Part shown: piece by piece, positions 8,873 to 18,018 of the stretch | How positions within the stretch are numbered: position 1 is the stretch's first letter | Layout: every line of letters starts with the position of its first letter | Origin: Paraburkholderia xenovorans LB400 | Lineage (GTDB): Bacteria > Pseudomonadota > Gammaproteobacteria > Burkholderiales > Burkholderiaceae | Direction of reading: 5' to 3' | Assembly (NCBI RefSeq): GCF_000013645.1 | Contig: NC_007951.1 | Location: 3,100,001-3,164,000, forward strand | Length of the DNA: 64,000 bases | Position numbers and translations under genes: made by a program | Notes under the pieces: generated by a model | What the model saw: the letters and a program-made list of their open reading frames with translations, nothing else | Told to the model about the DNA's origin: nothing | The model's database searches: none

Positions 8873-8911
8873 ACGCAAAACAAACGGAGCGCTCCTGTCC
8901 ACTCCGTTGCC
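8873..8911 (-). terminator. Probable Rho-independent terminator of lysC
   Basis: Arms AACGGAG (8883-8889) and CTCCGTT (8902-8908) pair around a 12-nt loop. The minus strand continues with TGTTTTG. The stem is short, so this is a moderate call. Confidence 0.5.
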
Positions 8912-8920
8912 CAACTTTAC

Positions 8921-10171
8921 TCACGCCTGATCCAGTTCGAACGCTTTATGAAGCGCGCGTACGGCGAGCTCCATGTACTTCTCGTCGATCAATACCGAGA
9001 TCTTGATTTCGGAGGTCGAGATCATCTGGATGTTGATGCCCTCTTCCGACAGCGTGCGGAACATGGTGCTCGCGATACCGACGTGCGAGCGCATGCCGAC
9101 GCCGACCACCGACACCTTCGACACCTTCGGATCGCCCAGCACCTGCTCGGCCTGCACGTGGCCCTTCACCTGTCCCGTGAGGATGTCCATAGCGCGCTGA
9201 TAGTCGCCACGGCCGACCGTGAACGTGAACGCCGTTTTACCATCCACGCTCTGGTTCTGAATGATCATGTCGACGTCGATATTCGCGTCCGCCACCGGGC
9301 CGAGAATCTGATACGCGATGCCCGGCTTGTCGGGCACACCCATCACGGCGATACGAGCTTCATCGCGCTGAAACGCGATACCCGAGATGACTGCTTTTTC
9401 CATGGTCTCGTCTTCTTCAAAAGTAATCAGGGTGCCCGACTTCATTTCAGCGTCGAGCGGTATCAGCGGATCGGTCAGGCTCGACAGCACACGCGTCTTC
9501 ACCTGATATTTGCCGGCGAATTCCACCGAGCGGATCTGCAGCACCTTCGAACCCAGGCTTGCCATTTCCAGCATTTCTTCGAACGTCACGCGATCGAGCC
9601 GGCGCGCTTCTTCCACCACGCGCGGGTCGGTCGTGTACACACCGTCGACGTCCGTGTAGATCAGGCACTCATCGGCCTTCAGCGCAGCCGCGACCGCGAC
9701 CGCCGACGTATCCGAGCCGCCACGGCCGAGCGTGGTGATATTGCCGTCAGGATCGATACCCTGGAAGCCGGTGATCACCACCACCTTGCCCGCGTCGAGA
9801 TCGCGCAGCACGCGCTCGCCGTCGATTTCGCTGATACGCGCTTTCGTGAATGCGCTATCCGTTTTGACCGGCACTTGCCAGCCGGCGTAGCTGACCGCGT
9901 CGACGCCGGCTTCCTGCAGCGCGATGGCGAGCAGTCCGGAGCTGACCTGCTCGCCCGTAGCGGCGATCATGTCGAGTTCGCGCGGGCTCGGCTGAGCCGT
10001 GATTTCTTTCGCGAGACCGAGCAAACGGTTGGTTTCGCCGGACATCGCCGACGGCACGACGACCATCTTGTGGCCAGCCTTGTGCCATTTCGCGACGCGC
10101 CTGGCGACGTTCTTGATGCGCTCGACCGAGCCCATCGAGGTGCCGCCGTATTTGTGTACGATGAGTGCCAT
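8921..10171 (-). CDS. lysC: Aspartate kinase
   Basis: This 416-residue enzyme phosphorylates L-aspartate, the first step of the lysine, threonine, methionine and diaminopimelate pathways. The N-terminal kinase domain has the KYGGTSMG motif at residues 7-14 and FQGIDPDGNITTLGRGGSDTSA (nucleotide and substrate binding). Two ACT domains follow from about residue 265 (MEKAVISGIAFQRDEARIAV and KVSVVGVGMRSHVGIASTMF), the arrangement that gives feedback control by lysine and threonine in related proteins. ATG 10171 matches the conserved MALIVHKYGGTS start. It lies downstream of tilS on the same strand, with a 375-bp gap. Confidence 0.97.
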   Translation of the reverse strand: MALIVHKYGGTSMGSVERIKNVARRVAKWHKAGHKMVVVPSAMSGETNRLLGLAKEITAQPSPRELDMIAATGEQVSSGLLAIALQEAGVDAVSYAGWQVPVKTDSAFTKARISEIDGERVLRDLDAGKVVVITGFQGIDPDGNITTLGRGGSDTSAVAVAAALKADECLIYTDVDGVYTTDPRVVEEARRLDRVTFEEMLEMASLGSKVLQIRSVEFAGKYQVKTRVLSSLTDPLIPLDAEMKSGTLITFEEDETMEKAVISGIAFQRDEARIAVMGVPDKPGIAYQILGPVADANIDVDMIIQNQSVDGKTAFTFTVGRGDYQRAMDILTGQVKGHVQAEQVLGDPKVSKVSVVGVGMRSHVGIASTMFRTLSEEGINIQMISTSEIKISVLIDEKYMELAVRALHKAFELDQA

Positions 10172-10546
10172 TGTCGTTCTGAACTGGAAGAGAAACCGCG
10201 CTGGCGCGCTGGAGACGACCGCACAAAAGCACAGGAGCGCAACGTCTTGTGAACGACGGCAAAATGTGTGGCGGCGTAAATGCAGCACGCGTGCAGCACG
10301 CGCGGATTTGCCCGGGAATGATCGCTGATGGCTTATCGGAAACGACGGATCACGATCGCAGACCGGTAAAAGCGACGGCAAAAGCGGTCGGGCAAACAAG
10401 CTAAATTACCCGATCGAGCGTAAAAAGACAAGCCGAACAGGCCATCGAAATGCGTTCAATAAGGGCCGCAAAGGCTTGTTTCACGCGGATTTGCGCCACG
10501 TTTCCCGGATTCACCGGTTCGCGCATCCGGGTGTCCGACCGGCCGG
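10172..10546. other. Intergenic region upstream of lysC, with an 11-bp tandem duplication
   Basis: There is no gene. The stretch should contain the lysC promoter. Two adjacent perfect copies of TGCAGCACGCG occupy 10281-10291 and 10292-10302, about 110 nt before the lysC start. A 12-bp palindrome GACCGGCCGGTC (10537-10548) overlaps the tilS stop codon. Confidence 0.6.
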
Positions 10547-11977
10547 TCAGGCGATCAGCAGATCTTCACGCCACACGATCCTGACGTGTGATCCAGCCTC
10601 GCCGGGCTGGTCCGGCAACGCCGCGCGATTCACCCCGAGCAGCGGCACGAACAGCAGTTCCTCGCCGATGTAGAGCAGCGGCACGTCGCGTTTCCACGCG
10701 GGAATACCGCGTTCCTGGAACAGGTTTTTCAGCGTGCGGCCCGGCGCATTGTGCGCGTCGCCCATGCGCATCCGTTCGCCGCCGCTGCGCGAGCGTGCGC
10801 TCGACACGGCGCGCCGCAGAACGCTGACGGGAATCGCGTCGGGCTCGCCCGCGCTTGCGTCGGCGAATATGAAAGTGCCGCGCCATTGCGGCAAGCGCCA
10901 GACCGACTCGCCCTGCCATGCCAGCTCGCTGACCGCGCGCGCGGCGAGCGCGGTTTCGTCGGCGGGCCCGCTGCTGTCTCCGGCTTCCCAATACACGAGG
11001 CCGCGATAGCTGCGCAATGCATGACCCGCGTGATCGACACGCAGCGCATGACCTTCGCCCGCCGCGCCGATTTCGCGCAGTTGCCGCAGCGCATCGCCAA
11101 GACGCGCGCTCGACGCGGCGGCGAGGCCCAGCGTGCGCATCCAGTAGCGCATGAGGTTGAGCGCGCGCTCGTCGTCGAGCGCGAGCAAGGCGTCGTGCGA
11201 GAGCGCGCGTCCTTCGTCGCGTGATGCGGCTTCCATGTCGATGCGCGCGAATTCGTCGAGCAAGCGCTGCGCGGACGCCGCGTGTGCCGCCGTGCGAGCC
11301 AGCGCGTCGCGAAAGCCGGGAAAGTGGACAGCGAGCGCCGGCATCACGTCGTGGCGCAACGCGTTGCGCGCATAGCGCGTATCCGCGTTCGACTCGTCGT
11401 CGATCCAGCGCAGCGCACGCGCGCTCGCGTATTGCTCGAGTTGCGCACGCAGCAGATGGAGCAAAGGCCGCACGCGCGTTGCCGACGCCTTCGCCGGCAA
11501 ATACTTCGGCGCCATCGCGGCCAGACCCGCGAGGCCGGCGCCCCGCAGCAATTGCAGCAGCACGGTTTCCGCCTGATCGTCCGCATGTTGCGCGAGCCAG
11601 AGCGTGGCGACACCGCGCGACGCGCACATGTCGTCGAGCGCGCGATAACGCGCATCGCGCGCGGCCGCCTCGACGCCCACACCCGTGTCACGCGACACCG
11701 CGACGCGCTCCGCAGCGAACTCGACGCCACGCTCCCGCGCGAACGCCTCGCAATGCGCAAGCCACGCATCCGCATGCGCGCTCAGGCCGTGATGCACATG
11801 CAGCGCGACGCAGCGCGACGCGCCCGCGACACGCACCGCGGCATCGAGCAGCACGCTCGAATCCACGCCGCCGCTAAACGCAATCGCAATACGGGCGTTT
11901 GCAGGAAGCCTGGACAACGAAAAGCCGACCGCCTCGAGAACGAGGCGGTCGGCAGAGGTTTCGGCGGTGGAAGTCAC
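10547..11977 (-). CDS. tilS: tRNA(Ile)-lysidine synthase
   Basis: TilS converts the wobble cytidine of tRNA-Ile(CAU) to lysidine using ATP and lysine, so the tRNA reads AUA. The 476-residue protein has the PP-loop motif SGGVDS at residues 35-40 in the N-terminal nucleotide-alpha-hydrolase domain, and LRHDVMPALAVHFPG typical of the TilS core. The C-terminal substrate-binding domain has RSGGERMRMGDAHNAPGRTL and FQERGIPAWKRDVPLLY. It sits 48 bp downstream of accA on the same strand, a common pairing. Confidence 0.95.
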   Translation of the reverse strand: MTSTAETSADRLVLEAVGFSLSRLPANARIAIAFSGGVDSSVLLDAAVRVAGASRCVALHVHHGLSAHADAWLAHCEAFARERGVEFAAERVAVSRDTGVGVEAAARDARYRALDDMCASRGVATLWLAQHADDQAETVLLQLLRGAGLAGLAAMAPKYLPAKASATRVRPLLHLLRAQLEQYASARALRWIDDESNADTRYARNALRHDVMPALAVHFPGFRDALARTAAHAASAQRLLDEFARIDMEAASRDEGRALSHDALLALDDERALNLMRYWMRTLGLAAASSARLGDALRQLREIGAAGEGHALRVDHAGHALRSYRGLVYWEAGDSSGPADETALAARAVSELAWQGESVWRLPQWRGTFIFADASAGEPDAIPVSVLRRAVSSARSRSGGERMRMGDAHNAPGRTLKNLFQERGIPAWKRDVPLLYIGEELLFVPLLGVNRAALPDQPGEAGSHVRIVWREDLLIA

Positions 11978-12025
11978 GTCGCTCGCGCGCTGGGCGCTGA
12001 AGGACGAAAGAAAACGCGCGCGGGC

Positions 12026-12997
12026 TTAGGCACCCGGCGTCGTTTCCTTGAACTTGCCGTACGACATCAACCGTTCGAAACGGCGTTGACGCAGGTCGTT
12101 GATGCTCATGCCCTGGAACTGGCGCAGCGAATCGGCAAGCGCACGGCGCAGCATGGCGGCCATGCCCTTCGGATCGCGATGCGCGCCGCCGAGCGGCTCG
12201 TTGACGATCTTGTCGATCAGGCCGAGCGCCTTCAGGCGATGCGCGGTCAGGCCGAGCGCTTCCGCGGCTTCCGGCGCTTTTGCGGCGCTCTTCCACAGAA
12301 TCGATGCGCAGCCTTCCGGCGAGATCACCGAATAGGTCGAGAATTGCAGCATCAGCACGCTGTCGCCGACAGCAATGGCCAGCGCGCCACCCGAACCGCC
12401 TTCACCGATGATCGTCGCGATCAGCGGCGTCTTCAGTTCCGCCATCACATACAGATTGCGGCCGATCGCCTCCGATTGGCCGCGCTCTTCCGCACCGATG
12501 CCCGGATACGCGCCCGGCGTGTCGATGAACGTGAAAATCGGCAAGCCGAATTTTTCGGCGAGACGCATCAGACGTTCGGCCTTGCGATAGCCTTCCGGAC
12601 GCGGCATGCCGAAGTTGCGCAACGCACGCTCCTTGGTGTCGCGGCCCTTCTGATGGCCGATCACCATGCAGGCCTGGCCATTGAAACGCGCGAGGCCGCC
12701 GACGATCGACAGGTCGTCCGCATAGTTGCGGTCGCCGTGCAGTTCGTGGAAATCGGTGAACAGCTCGTTCACGTAGTCGAACGTGTACGGGCGTTGCGGA
12801 TGACGGGCGATTTGCGAAACCTGCCACGGCGTGAGGTTCGCGTACAGATCTTTGGTGAGCTGTTGACTCTTCTTGGACAGCCGCTCGATCTCTTCCGAAA
12901 TATCGACGGCCGAATCGTCCTGCACGAAGCGCAATTCTTCGATCTTCGCTTCGAGTTCAGCGATCGGCTGTTCGAAATCCAGAAAGGTGGTCTTCAT
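12026..12997 (-). CDS. accA: Acetyl-CoA carboxylase carboxyltransferase subunit alpha
   Basis: This 323-residue alpha subunit pairs with AccD to transfer CO2 from biotin-BCCP to acetyl-CoA, the committed step of fatty-acid synthesis. The family hallmarks are [19 protein letters not shown] at the N-terminus, the [20 protein letters not shown] motif, [20 protein letters not shown] and [16 protein letters not shown] (oxyanion-hole glycines). The length is normal. A candidate promoter and an upstream dyad are annotated separately. It is probably co-transcribed with tilS. Confidence 0.97.
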   Translation of the reverse strand: MKTTFLDFEQPIAELEAKIEELRFVQDDSAVDISEEIERLSKKSQQLTKDLYANLTPWQVSQIARHPQRPYTFDYVNELFTDFHELHGDRNYADDLSIVGGLARFNGQACMVIGHQKGRDTKERALRNFGMPRPEGYRKAERLMRLAEKFGLPIFTFIDTPGAYPGIGAEERGQSEAIGRNLYVMAELKTPLIATIIGEGGSGGALAIAVGDSVLMLQFSTYSVISPEGCASILWKSAAKAPEAAEALGLTAHRLKALGLIDKIVNEPLGGAHRDPKGMAAMLRRALADSLRQFQGMSINDLRQRRFERLMSYGKFKETTPGA

Positions 12998-13030
12998 TGG
13001 TTGTAATCCTTGGACTTACCGGCAGCGCGT

Positions 13031-13056
13031 ATTCTAACCGCGCTCGCCGATGTCAA
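13031..13056 (-). promoter_or_regulatory. Candidate promoter elements of accA
   Basis: The minus strand carries a perfect TTGACA (13051-13056) and TAGAAT (13031-13036), the latter 34 nt before the accA ATG. The spacing between them is only 14 nt, shorter than usual, so one of the two hexamers may not be the functional one. Confidence 0.4.
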
Positions 13057-13069
13057 AACCATTTCTCAA

Positions 13070-13093
13070 CTATCAATCTTTAACAATCGATAG
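13070..13093. promoter_or_regulatory. Imperfect 24-bp dyad upstream of accA, possible operator
   Basis: Bases 13070-13093 form an AT-rich dyad with 9 of 12 symmetric positions paired: outer CTATC and GATAG arms around a central TTAA-type core. It lies directly upstream of TTGACA, centred near -58 if transcription begins about 7 nt after TAGAAT. That position and the interrupted-palindrome shape are typical of LysR-type activator sites. It lacks a T-run and is AT-rich, so it is unlikely to be a terminator of the upstream glycosylase gene. Confidence 0.4.
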
Positions 13094-13120
13094 TTTTGAT
13101 CCGATCCCGTTTCTTGTTCT

Positions 13121-14170
13121 TCAGTAGTCGACCGGCAGCGGGTCGAGACTACGCCACATATACCAGGTGGCGACGGTGCGCCACGGTTCCCAGTTGGCGG
13201 CGACCTCGCGTGCTTCGCTGCGCGTGACCGGCTCGCCGCTGAAATAGTTGACGCTGATCGCGCGGATCAGCCCGAGGTCGTCGAGCGGCAGGACATCCGG
13301 GCGCGACAGATTGAAGATCAGGAACATCTCCGCGGTCCAGCGGCCAATGCCGCGAATCTGCGTGAGTTCGGCAATCACCGCCTCGTCTTCCATCGACGTC
13401 CATTTGCCGACGTGCAGCGCACCCGAAACGAAATGCTGCGCGAGATCGAGCACGTACTCGGCCTTGCGTTTGGACAACCCGCACGTGGTCAGCTTTTCCA
13501 GACCGAGCTTGATGAACTGCTGCGGCACCAGCTTCGGACAGGCGGCCTCGACTTTCGCCCAGGCCGCTTGCGCGGAGGCCACGGAAATCTGCTGTCCGAC
13601 CACCGAGCGCGCGAGCGTGACGAACGGATCGCCGCGGCTCAGCAGATGCACCGGACCGAACTTCGGAATCAGCTTCTTCAGAATGCGGTCGCGCTTGACG
13701 AGGTCGGCACACGCCTTGTCCCAATACGCGGGCCGCGTCACTTCAGGCGTGAGACCGCCGATCTGCACCGGCACCGCGACTTCGCTCGCGCTCGCCCCTT
13801 CGCCACCCGCGGCAGCGGATGCGCGCGTCTTGCGCACGACTTCGCCTTCGTGCCCCTCGCCTGTCACACGGGCCAGTTCCCGCACGTCGCCGGCCAGTTC
13901 AGCCGGCAATGCGCCATTGCTCTTCGCACGCGGCGCCTTCGCGCGTTTCGCGACGGGCGCATGCACCGACGCGCCGTTGAGCGCGCGTTTGACCGAAGTC
14001 TTTTTCGATGCGCCCGCTGCGATCCCGGCCGCCGCCCCGGCGGCTTTCGACGATGCTTTCTTTACCACGCCGCTGCCCGTGCGAGCCGACGTGCGTGTCG
14101 ACTTTCCCGCGGCTGCCGCGTTTGTTTGAGACGCGGCTCGTTTAGCCGGCGTCTTCGTGGCCGTTGCCAT
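13121..14170 (-). CDS. DNA-3-methyladenine glycosylase (AlkA/HhH-GPD family) with basic N-terminal tail
   Basis: The C-terminal ~200 residues form an HhH-GPD base-excision glycosylase that removes alkylated purines. SVVGQQISVASAQAAWAKVE is followed by the helix-hairpin-helix TQIRGIGRWTAEMFLIF and the catalytic-Asp region VLPLDDLGLIRAI. The first ~150 residues are a Lys/Ala-rich, low-complexity tail (ATKTPAKRAASQ, KKTSVKRALNG, VAKRAKAPRAK) resembling histone H1 C-terminal domains and absent from E. coli AlkA. It probably adds sequence-independent DNA affinity; this is inference. It lies between cysS and accA on the minus strand. Confidence 0.88.
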   Translation of the reverse strand: MATATKTPAKRAASQTNAAAAGKSTRTSARTGSGVVKKASSKAAGAAAGIAAGASKKTSVKRALNGASVHAPVAKRAKAPRAKSNGALPAELAGDVRELARVTGEGHEGEVVRKTRASAAAGGEGASASEVAVPVQIGGLTPEVTRPAYWDKACADLVKRDRILKKLIPKFGPVHLLSRGDPFVTLARSVVGQQISVASAQAAWAKVEAACPKLVPQQFIKLGLEKLTTCGLSKRKAEYVLDLAQHFVSGALHVGKWTSMEDEAVIAELTQIRGIGRWTAEMFLIFNLSRPDVLPLDDLGLIRAISVNYFSGEPVTRSEAREVAANWEPWRTVATWYMWRSLDPLPVDY

Positions 14171-14217
14171 CCTGCCTCCTGCCTGGCGAGTCGATCAAAG
14201 GGAAGCTCGAGGTGCGC

Positions 14218-15615
14218 TCACACGCGCCGCCACTCGGTCAACCCGCCGGGTTTGTCTTCAAGTGCAACGCCGGCCTCGAGCAATTCGGACCGGATCCGGT
14301 CTGCCGCCGCAAAGTCCTTCGCCTGCTTCGCGGCCGCGCGCGCGGCAATCTTCGCTTCGATCGCGGCGGCCTCGAGCGCGCCCACCGCTGCTGCGCCCGC
14401 TGCCTGCTGCAGATAGGCACGCGGCTCACGGCCGAGCAGTCCGATTACCGCGCCAAGCAAACGCAATTGACGGGCCAGCGCGGGGTCGCGCGTGCGGTTC
14501 ACTTCACTTGCCAACTCGAACAACACCGATACCGCGACCGGCGTGTTGAAGTCGTCGTTCATTGCTGCCTGGAAACGCTGCGCATACGCTTCGTTCCAGT
14601 CGAGTTCCGCGCCGTCGGGCGTGACGTCCTTCAGCGCGGTGTACAGACGCGTGAGGGCGTTGCGGGCGTCGTCGATATGCACGTCGCTGTAGTTCAGCGG
14701 CGAGCGGTAATGCGCACGCGCGATGAAAAACCGCACGACCTCGGCGTCGTACTGCGCCAACACTTCGCGAATCGTAAAGAAGTTGTTCAACGACTTCGAC
14801 ATCTTCTCATTGTCGATCTGTACGTAGCCGTTGTGCATCCAGAAATTGACGAAGGTTTGACCGGTAGCGGCTTCACTTTGCGCAATCTCGTTTTCGTGGT
14901 GCGGAAACTGCAGGTCCTGGCCGCCGCCATGAATGTCAAAATGTTCGCCGAGCAACGTGCAACCCATTGCCGAGCATTCGATATGCCAGCCCGGACGGCC
15001 GCGCCCGTACTTCGAATCCCAGCCGGTGTCGGCGGGTTCTTGCGGCTTGGCCTGCTTCCACAGCACGAAGTCGAGCGGGTCCTGCTTCGCGTCGTTCGCC
15101 GCGACGCGTTCGCCCGCGCGCAGATCTTCGAGCGATTTGCCCGAGAGCTTGCCGTAGTTCGCGAACTTGCGCACCGCGTAGTTCACGTCGCCGTCGCTCG
15201 CCTGATAGGCGTAGCCGTTCGCTTCGAGCCGCTCGATCATGCCGAGCATCTGCGGAATGAAATCAGTCGCGCGCGGCTCGATGTCGGGCCGCTGGATGCC
15301 GAGCGCGTCCGCGTCTTCATGCAGTGCCTTGATGAACCGGTCGGTCAGCGACTTGATCGTTTCGCCATTCTCGACCGCGCGGCGGATGATCTTGTCATCA
15401 ATATCGGTGATATTGCGCACGTAGGTCACGTTATAGCCGAGCGTGCGCAACCAGCGCTGCACGATGTCGAACACGACCATCACCCGCGCATGACCGACGT
15501 GACAATAGTCGTACACGGTCATCCCGCAGACGTACATCCGCACGACACCGTCTTGCAGCGGCACGAAAGTTTGCTTGTCACGCGCGAGCGTGTTGTAGAT
15601 GCGCAGTGATTCCAT
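14218..15615 (-). CDS. cysS: Cysteine--tRNA ligase
   Basis: CysRS charges tRNA-Cys. The 465-residue protein has the class I signatures: a HIGH-like HVGHAR after [12 protein letters not shown] (the Cys is a zinc ligand), the second zinc region around WHIECSAMG, and [10 protein letters not shown] (KMSKS). The ATG at 15615 gives the conserved [15 protein letters not shown] start; the frame is open for 34 more codons upstream without family-like content. It is divergent from the TPR gene, and the 231-bp gap holds both promoters. Confidence 0.97.
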   Translation of the reverse strand: MESLRIYNTLARDKQTFVPLQDGVVRMYVCGMTVYDYCHVGHARVMVVFDIVQRWLRTLGYNVTYVRNITDIDDKIIRRAVENGETIKSLTDRFIKALHEDADALGIQRPDIEPRATDFIPQMLGMIERLEANGYAYQASDGDVNYAVRKFANYGKLSGKSLEDLRAGERVAANDAKQDPLDFVLWKQAKPQEPADTGWDSKYGRGRPGWHIECSAMGCTLLGEHFDIHGGGQDLQFPHHENEIAQSEAATGQTFVNFWMHNGYVQIDNEKMSKSLNNFFTIREVLAQYDAEVVRFFIARAHYRSPLNYSDVHIDDARNALTRLYTALKDVTPDGAELDWNEAYAQRFQAAMNDDFNTPVAVSVLFELASEVNRTRDPALARQLRLLGAVIGLLGREPRAYLQQAAGAAAVGALEAAAIEAKIAARAAAKQAKDFAAADRIRSELLEAGVALEDKPGGLTEWRRV

Positions 15616-15846
15616 AGAGAACGGTGCGTGGGCCGAAAGAAATCCGCAATGTGTTTCATGCGCGCCGCGCCCAGCGAACAGACGGCGGGTGCGTCGCGTA
15701 CAGCAAAACCGGTGCAACGGGTGCGGCGGTCAGGCTGCGATCAAGGCGGAGACGACCACGAGTGGCGAAAAGACAGTTTGCGGTTCGACGGAACGCGCAG
15801 ACCTTTTGTTAGAATGGGTCGGAGTATAACATCCAGACCTGAGCCT

Positions 15847-16653
15847 ATGAAACCTTCAAGCGGCCGCGCGCGCAGCGCTGCGACCCTCGCCGCGACAGCC
15901 TTCGGTGGCGTCGCGCATGGCATGAGCCGCGGCGTCGCTCTTGACGCCACGCGTGCCCTCGCCTTGCGCGTCACCGTGGCTGTGGCTCTTGCGGCCGTGC
16001 CGGCCGCGGCGGCCTTTGCGCAAAAGACCGCCACGTTGCCGCAAGGCCCCGCCGTGCGCGACAACACGCCGGAGATCGACACGTCGATCGCGCAGAAAAA
16101 CTGGGCGGCCGCCTTGACCCAGCTCGACGCGCGCATTGCCTCGAATCCGCGCGACGCGCAAGCGAAGTTCAAGCGCGGCACGGTGCTCGCCCACCTGGGC
16201 CGCGACGACGAAGCCATCACCGCGTTCACCGAACTCACGCAAACCTACCCCGAGTTGCCCGAGCCGTATAACAACCTCGCCGCGCTGTACGCGAAGCAAG
16301 GCCGTTATGCCGAAGCGCGCGCCGCGCTCGAAACGGCGACCAAGGTCAATCCGGGCTACGGCCTCGCGTACGAAAATCTCGGCGACCTGTATCTGCACAT
16401 GGCCGACCAAGCCTATCGCCGCGCGCAGAGCCTGGGCAAAGCGAGCGCGACCACCACGCAGCGCCTCGCGGATATCCAGAAGGTCATCTCACCGGCGAAG
16501 GGCAGGACCCAGGCGCCGGCAAGGCCGGCCGCCGCCACAGAAGACGACTACACCACGCGCGCCACCTCGAACATGACGCAGACGCCGAGCTTCCAGTACG
16601 GCGGCGCGAACGGCTCGCTCGCCATGCCGCCCTACATGGCGCCGTCGAAGTAA
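15847..16653 (+). CDS. Secreted TPR-repeat protein
   Basis: This 268-residue protein has a long N-terminal region ending in a signal-like hydrophobic segment (VTVAVALAAVPAAAAFAQ), so it is probably periplasmic. Three TPR-like helical repeats follow: NWAAALTQLDARIASNPRDA, DDEAITAFTELTQTYPELPE and GRYAEARAALETATKVNPGY. A Pro/Ala/Thr-rich tail with SFQYGGANGS closes it. TPR domains mediate protein-protein contacts; the partner is unknown. It precedes two cyclophilin genes on the same strand, so a periplasmic folding or assembly role is possible. An upstream in-frame extension is rejected because it lies before the signal segment in the promoter region. Confidence 0.85.
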   Translation: MKPSSGRARSAATLAATAFGGVAHGMSRGVALDATRALALRVTVAVALAAVPAAAAFAQKTATLPQGPAVRDNTPEIDTSIAQKNWAAALTQLDARIASNPRDAQAKFKRGTVLAHLGRDDEAITAFTELTQTYPELPEPYNNLAALYAKQGRYAEARAALETATKVNPGYGLAYENLGDLYLHMADQAYRRAQSLGKASATTTQRLADIQKVISPAKGRTQAPARPAAATEDDYTTRATSNMTQTPSFQYGGANGSLAMPPYMAPSK

Positions 16654-16721
16654 CGCCGTTACGCGCCATTACGCGCCGTTACGTTTTCGCGCAATACGTT
16701 TTTCCAACCCTGAGGATCTAC

Positions 16722-17303
16722 ATGAAATGGTTGATGTTGGCGCTCGGCAGCGCCGCCCTGATCGCAAACGCACCCGCCTTTGCCCAGTCCGGTTCGCAAG
16801 CCGCGCATCCGTCCGTCCTCTTCAAGACATCGGAAGGCGACATCCGCGTCGAGCTGTATCCTGAGAAAGCGCCCAAGACGGTCGCCAACTTCCTCGACTA
16901 CGTGAAGTCCGGCCAGTACAACGGCACGATTTTTCATCGCGTGATTCGCGGCTTCATGATCCAGGGCGGCGGCTATACGCAGAGCTTCGCTGAGAAGCCC
17001 ACGCGCGCGCCAATCGTGCTCGAAAGCCGTAACGGTCTGAAGAACACGACCGGCACGCTCGCGATGGCGCGCACCAGCGATCCGAATTCGGCCACCGCGC
17101 AGTTCTTCATCAACACAGTGGACAACGCCGGCCTCGACTATCCGAATCCGGACGGCAACGGCTATGCGGTGTTCGGCAAGGTCACGGGCGGCATGGACGT
17201 CGTGAAGAAGATCGAAGGCACGCCCACCACCTCGCGCGGCCCGATGAGCGACGTGCCGCAAAAGGCGGTCGTGATCGAGTCGGCAACGGTCGTCGGCAAG
17301 TAA
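16722..17303 (+). CDS. ppiA: Periplasmic peptidyl-prolyl cis-trans isomerase (cyclophilin)
   Basis: This 193-residue cyclophilin catalyses proline isomerisation during folding. A short signal peptide (MKWLMLALGSAALIANAPAFAQ) sends it to the periplasm. The core shows the bacterial cyclophilin signatures [17 protein letters not shown] (catalytic Arg in FHRV), [20 protein letters not shown] and YAVFGKVTGGMDVVKKIE. It is 162 nt upstream of the cytoplasmic paralogue, to which it is clearly related, consistent with a tandem duplication. The symbol follows localisation. Confidence 0.93.
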   Translation: MKWLMLALGSAALIANAPAFAQSGSQAAHPSVLFKTSEGDIRVELYPEKAPKTVANFLDYVKSGQYNGTIFHRVIRGFMIQGGGYTQSFAEKPTRAPIVLESRNGLKNTTGTLAMARTSDPNSATAQFFINTVDNAGLDYPNPDGNGYAVFGKVTGGMDVVKKIEGTPTTSRGPMSDVPQKAVVIESATVVGK

Positions 17304-17465
17304 TTGCAGCAAGCAAGGCGCGCAACGTAGGGCAACATACGGCACACAGACAGCGCGCCTGAATAGAAAGCGTCAGCGCACAATCCACGCCCCGGCGCGG
17401 TCCGGCGTCAGTTCACGACGGCTTGCCGCGCCTTTTACCCACCCCGTTCATCAAAGGATTCCATC

Positions 17466-17960
17466 ATGGTTGAACTGCACACAAACCACGGCGTCATCAA
17501 ACTCGAACTGGACGCTGAAAAGGCGCCGAAATCGGTTGAGAACTTCCTCAACTATGTGAAGGCCGGCCACTACGACAACACGGTGTTTCACCGCGTGATC
17601 GACGGCTTCATGATCCAGGGCGGCGGCTTCGAACCCGGCATGAAGCAGAAGCCGACGGCCGAGCCGATCACCAACGAAGCGAACAACGGTCTGAAGAACG
17701 TGAACGGCTCGATCGCGATGGCGCGCACGAACGACCCGCATTCGGCCACGGCGCAGTTCTTCATCAACGTGAACGACAACGACTTTCTGAACCATTCGTC
17801 GCCGACGCCGCAGGGCTGGGGCTACGCCGTGTTCGGCAAGGTGGTCGAAGGCATGGACATCGTCGAGAAGATCAAGAAGGTCAAGACGGGCTCGAAGGGC
17901 TTCCATCAGGACGTGCCGGCTGACGACGTGGTGATCGAAAAGGCTGTGATCGTCGACTGA
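17466..17960 (+). CDS. ppiB: Cytoplasmic peptidyl-prolyl cis-trans isomerase B (cyclophilin)
   Basis: This is a 164-residue cyclophilin without signal peptide, so cytoplasmic. It carries [38 protein letters not shown] and [17 protein letters not shown]. An AAAGGA ribosome-binding sequence lies before ATG 17466. It is followed 58 nt later by lpxH on the same strand, as often seen in Burkholderiales. Confidence 0.95.
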   Translation: MVELHTNHGVIKLELDAEKAPKSVENFLNYVKAGHYDNTVFHRVIDGFMIQGGGFEPGMKQKPTAEPITNEANNGLKNVNGSIAMARTNDPHSATAQFFINVNDNDFLNHSSPTPQGWGYAVFGKVVEGMDIVEKIKKVKTGSKGFHQDVPADDVVIEKAVIVD

Positions 17961-18018
17961 ACGTGAACGAAGCGTGAACCAGGCGTCGACCCGTTCGAAC
18001 TGACATCAGGCACCTTCA

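Noticed and set aside
13070..13093. The accA-upstream dyad as a terminator of the glycosylase gene
   Set aside because: The stem is AT-rich and mismatched, with no T-run after it on the minus strand.
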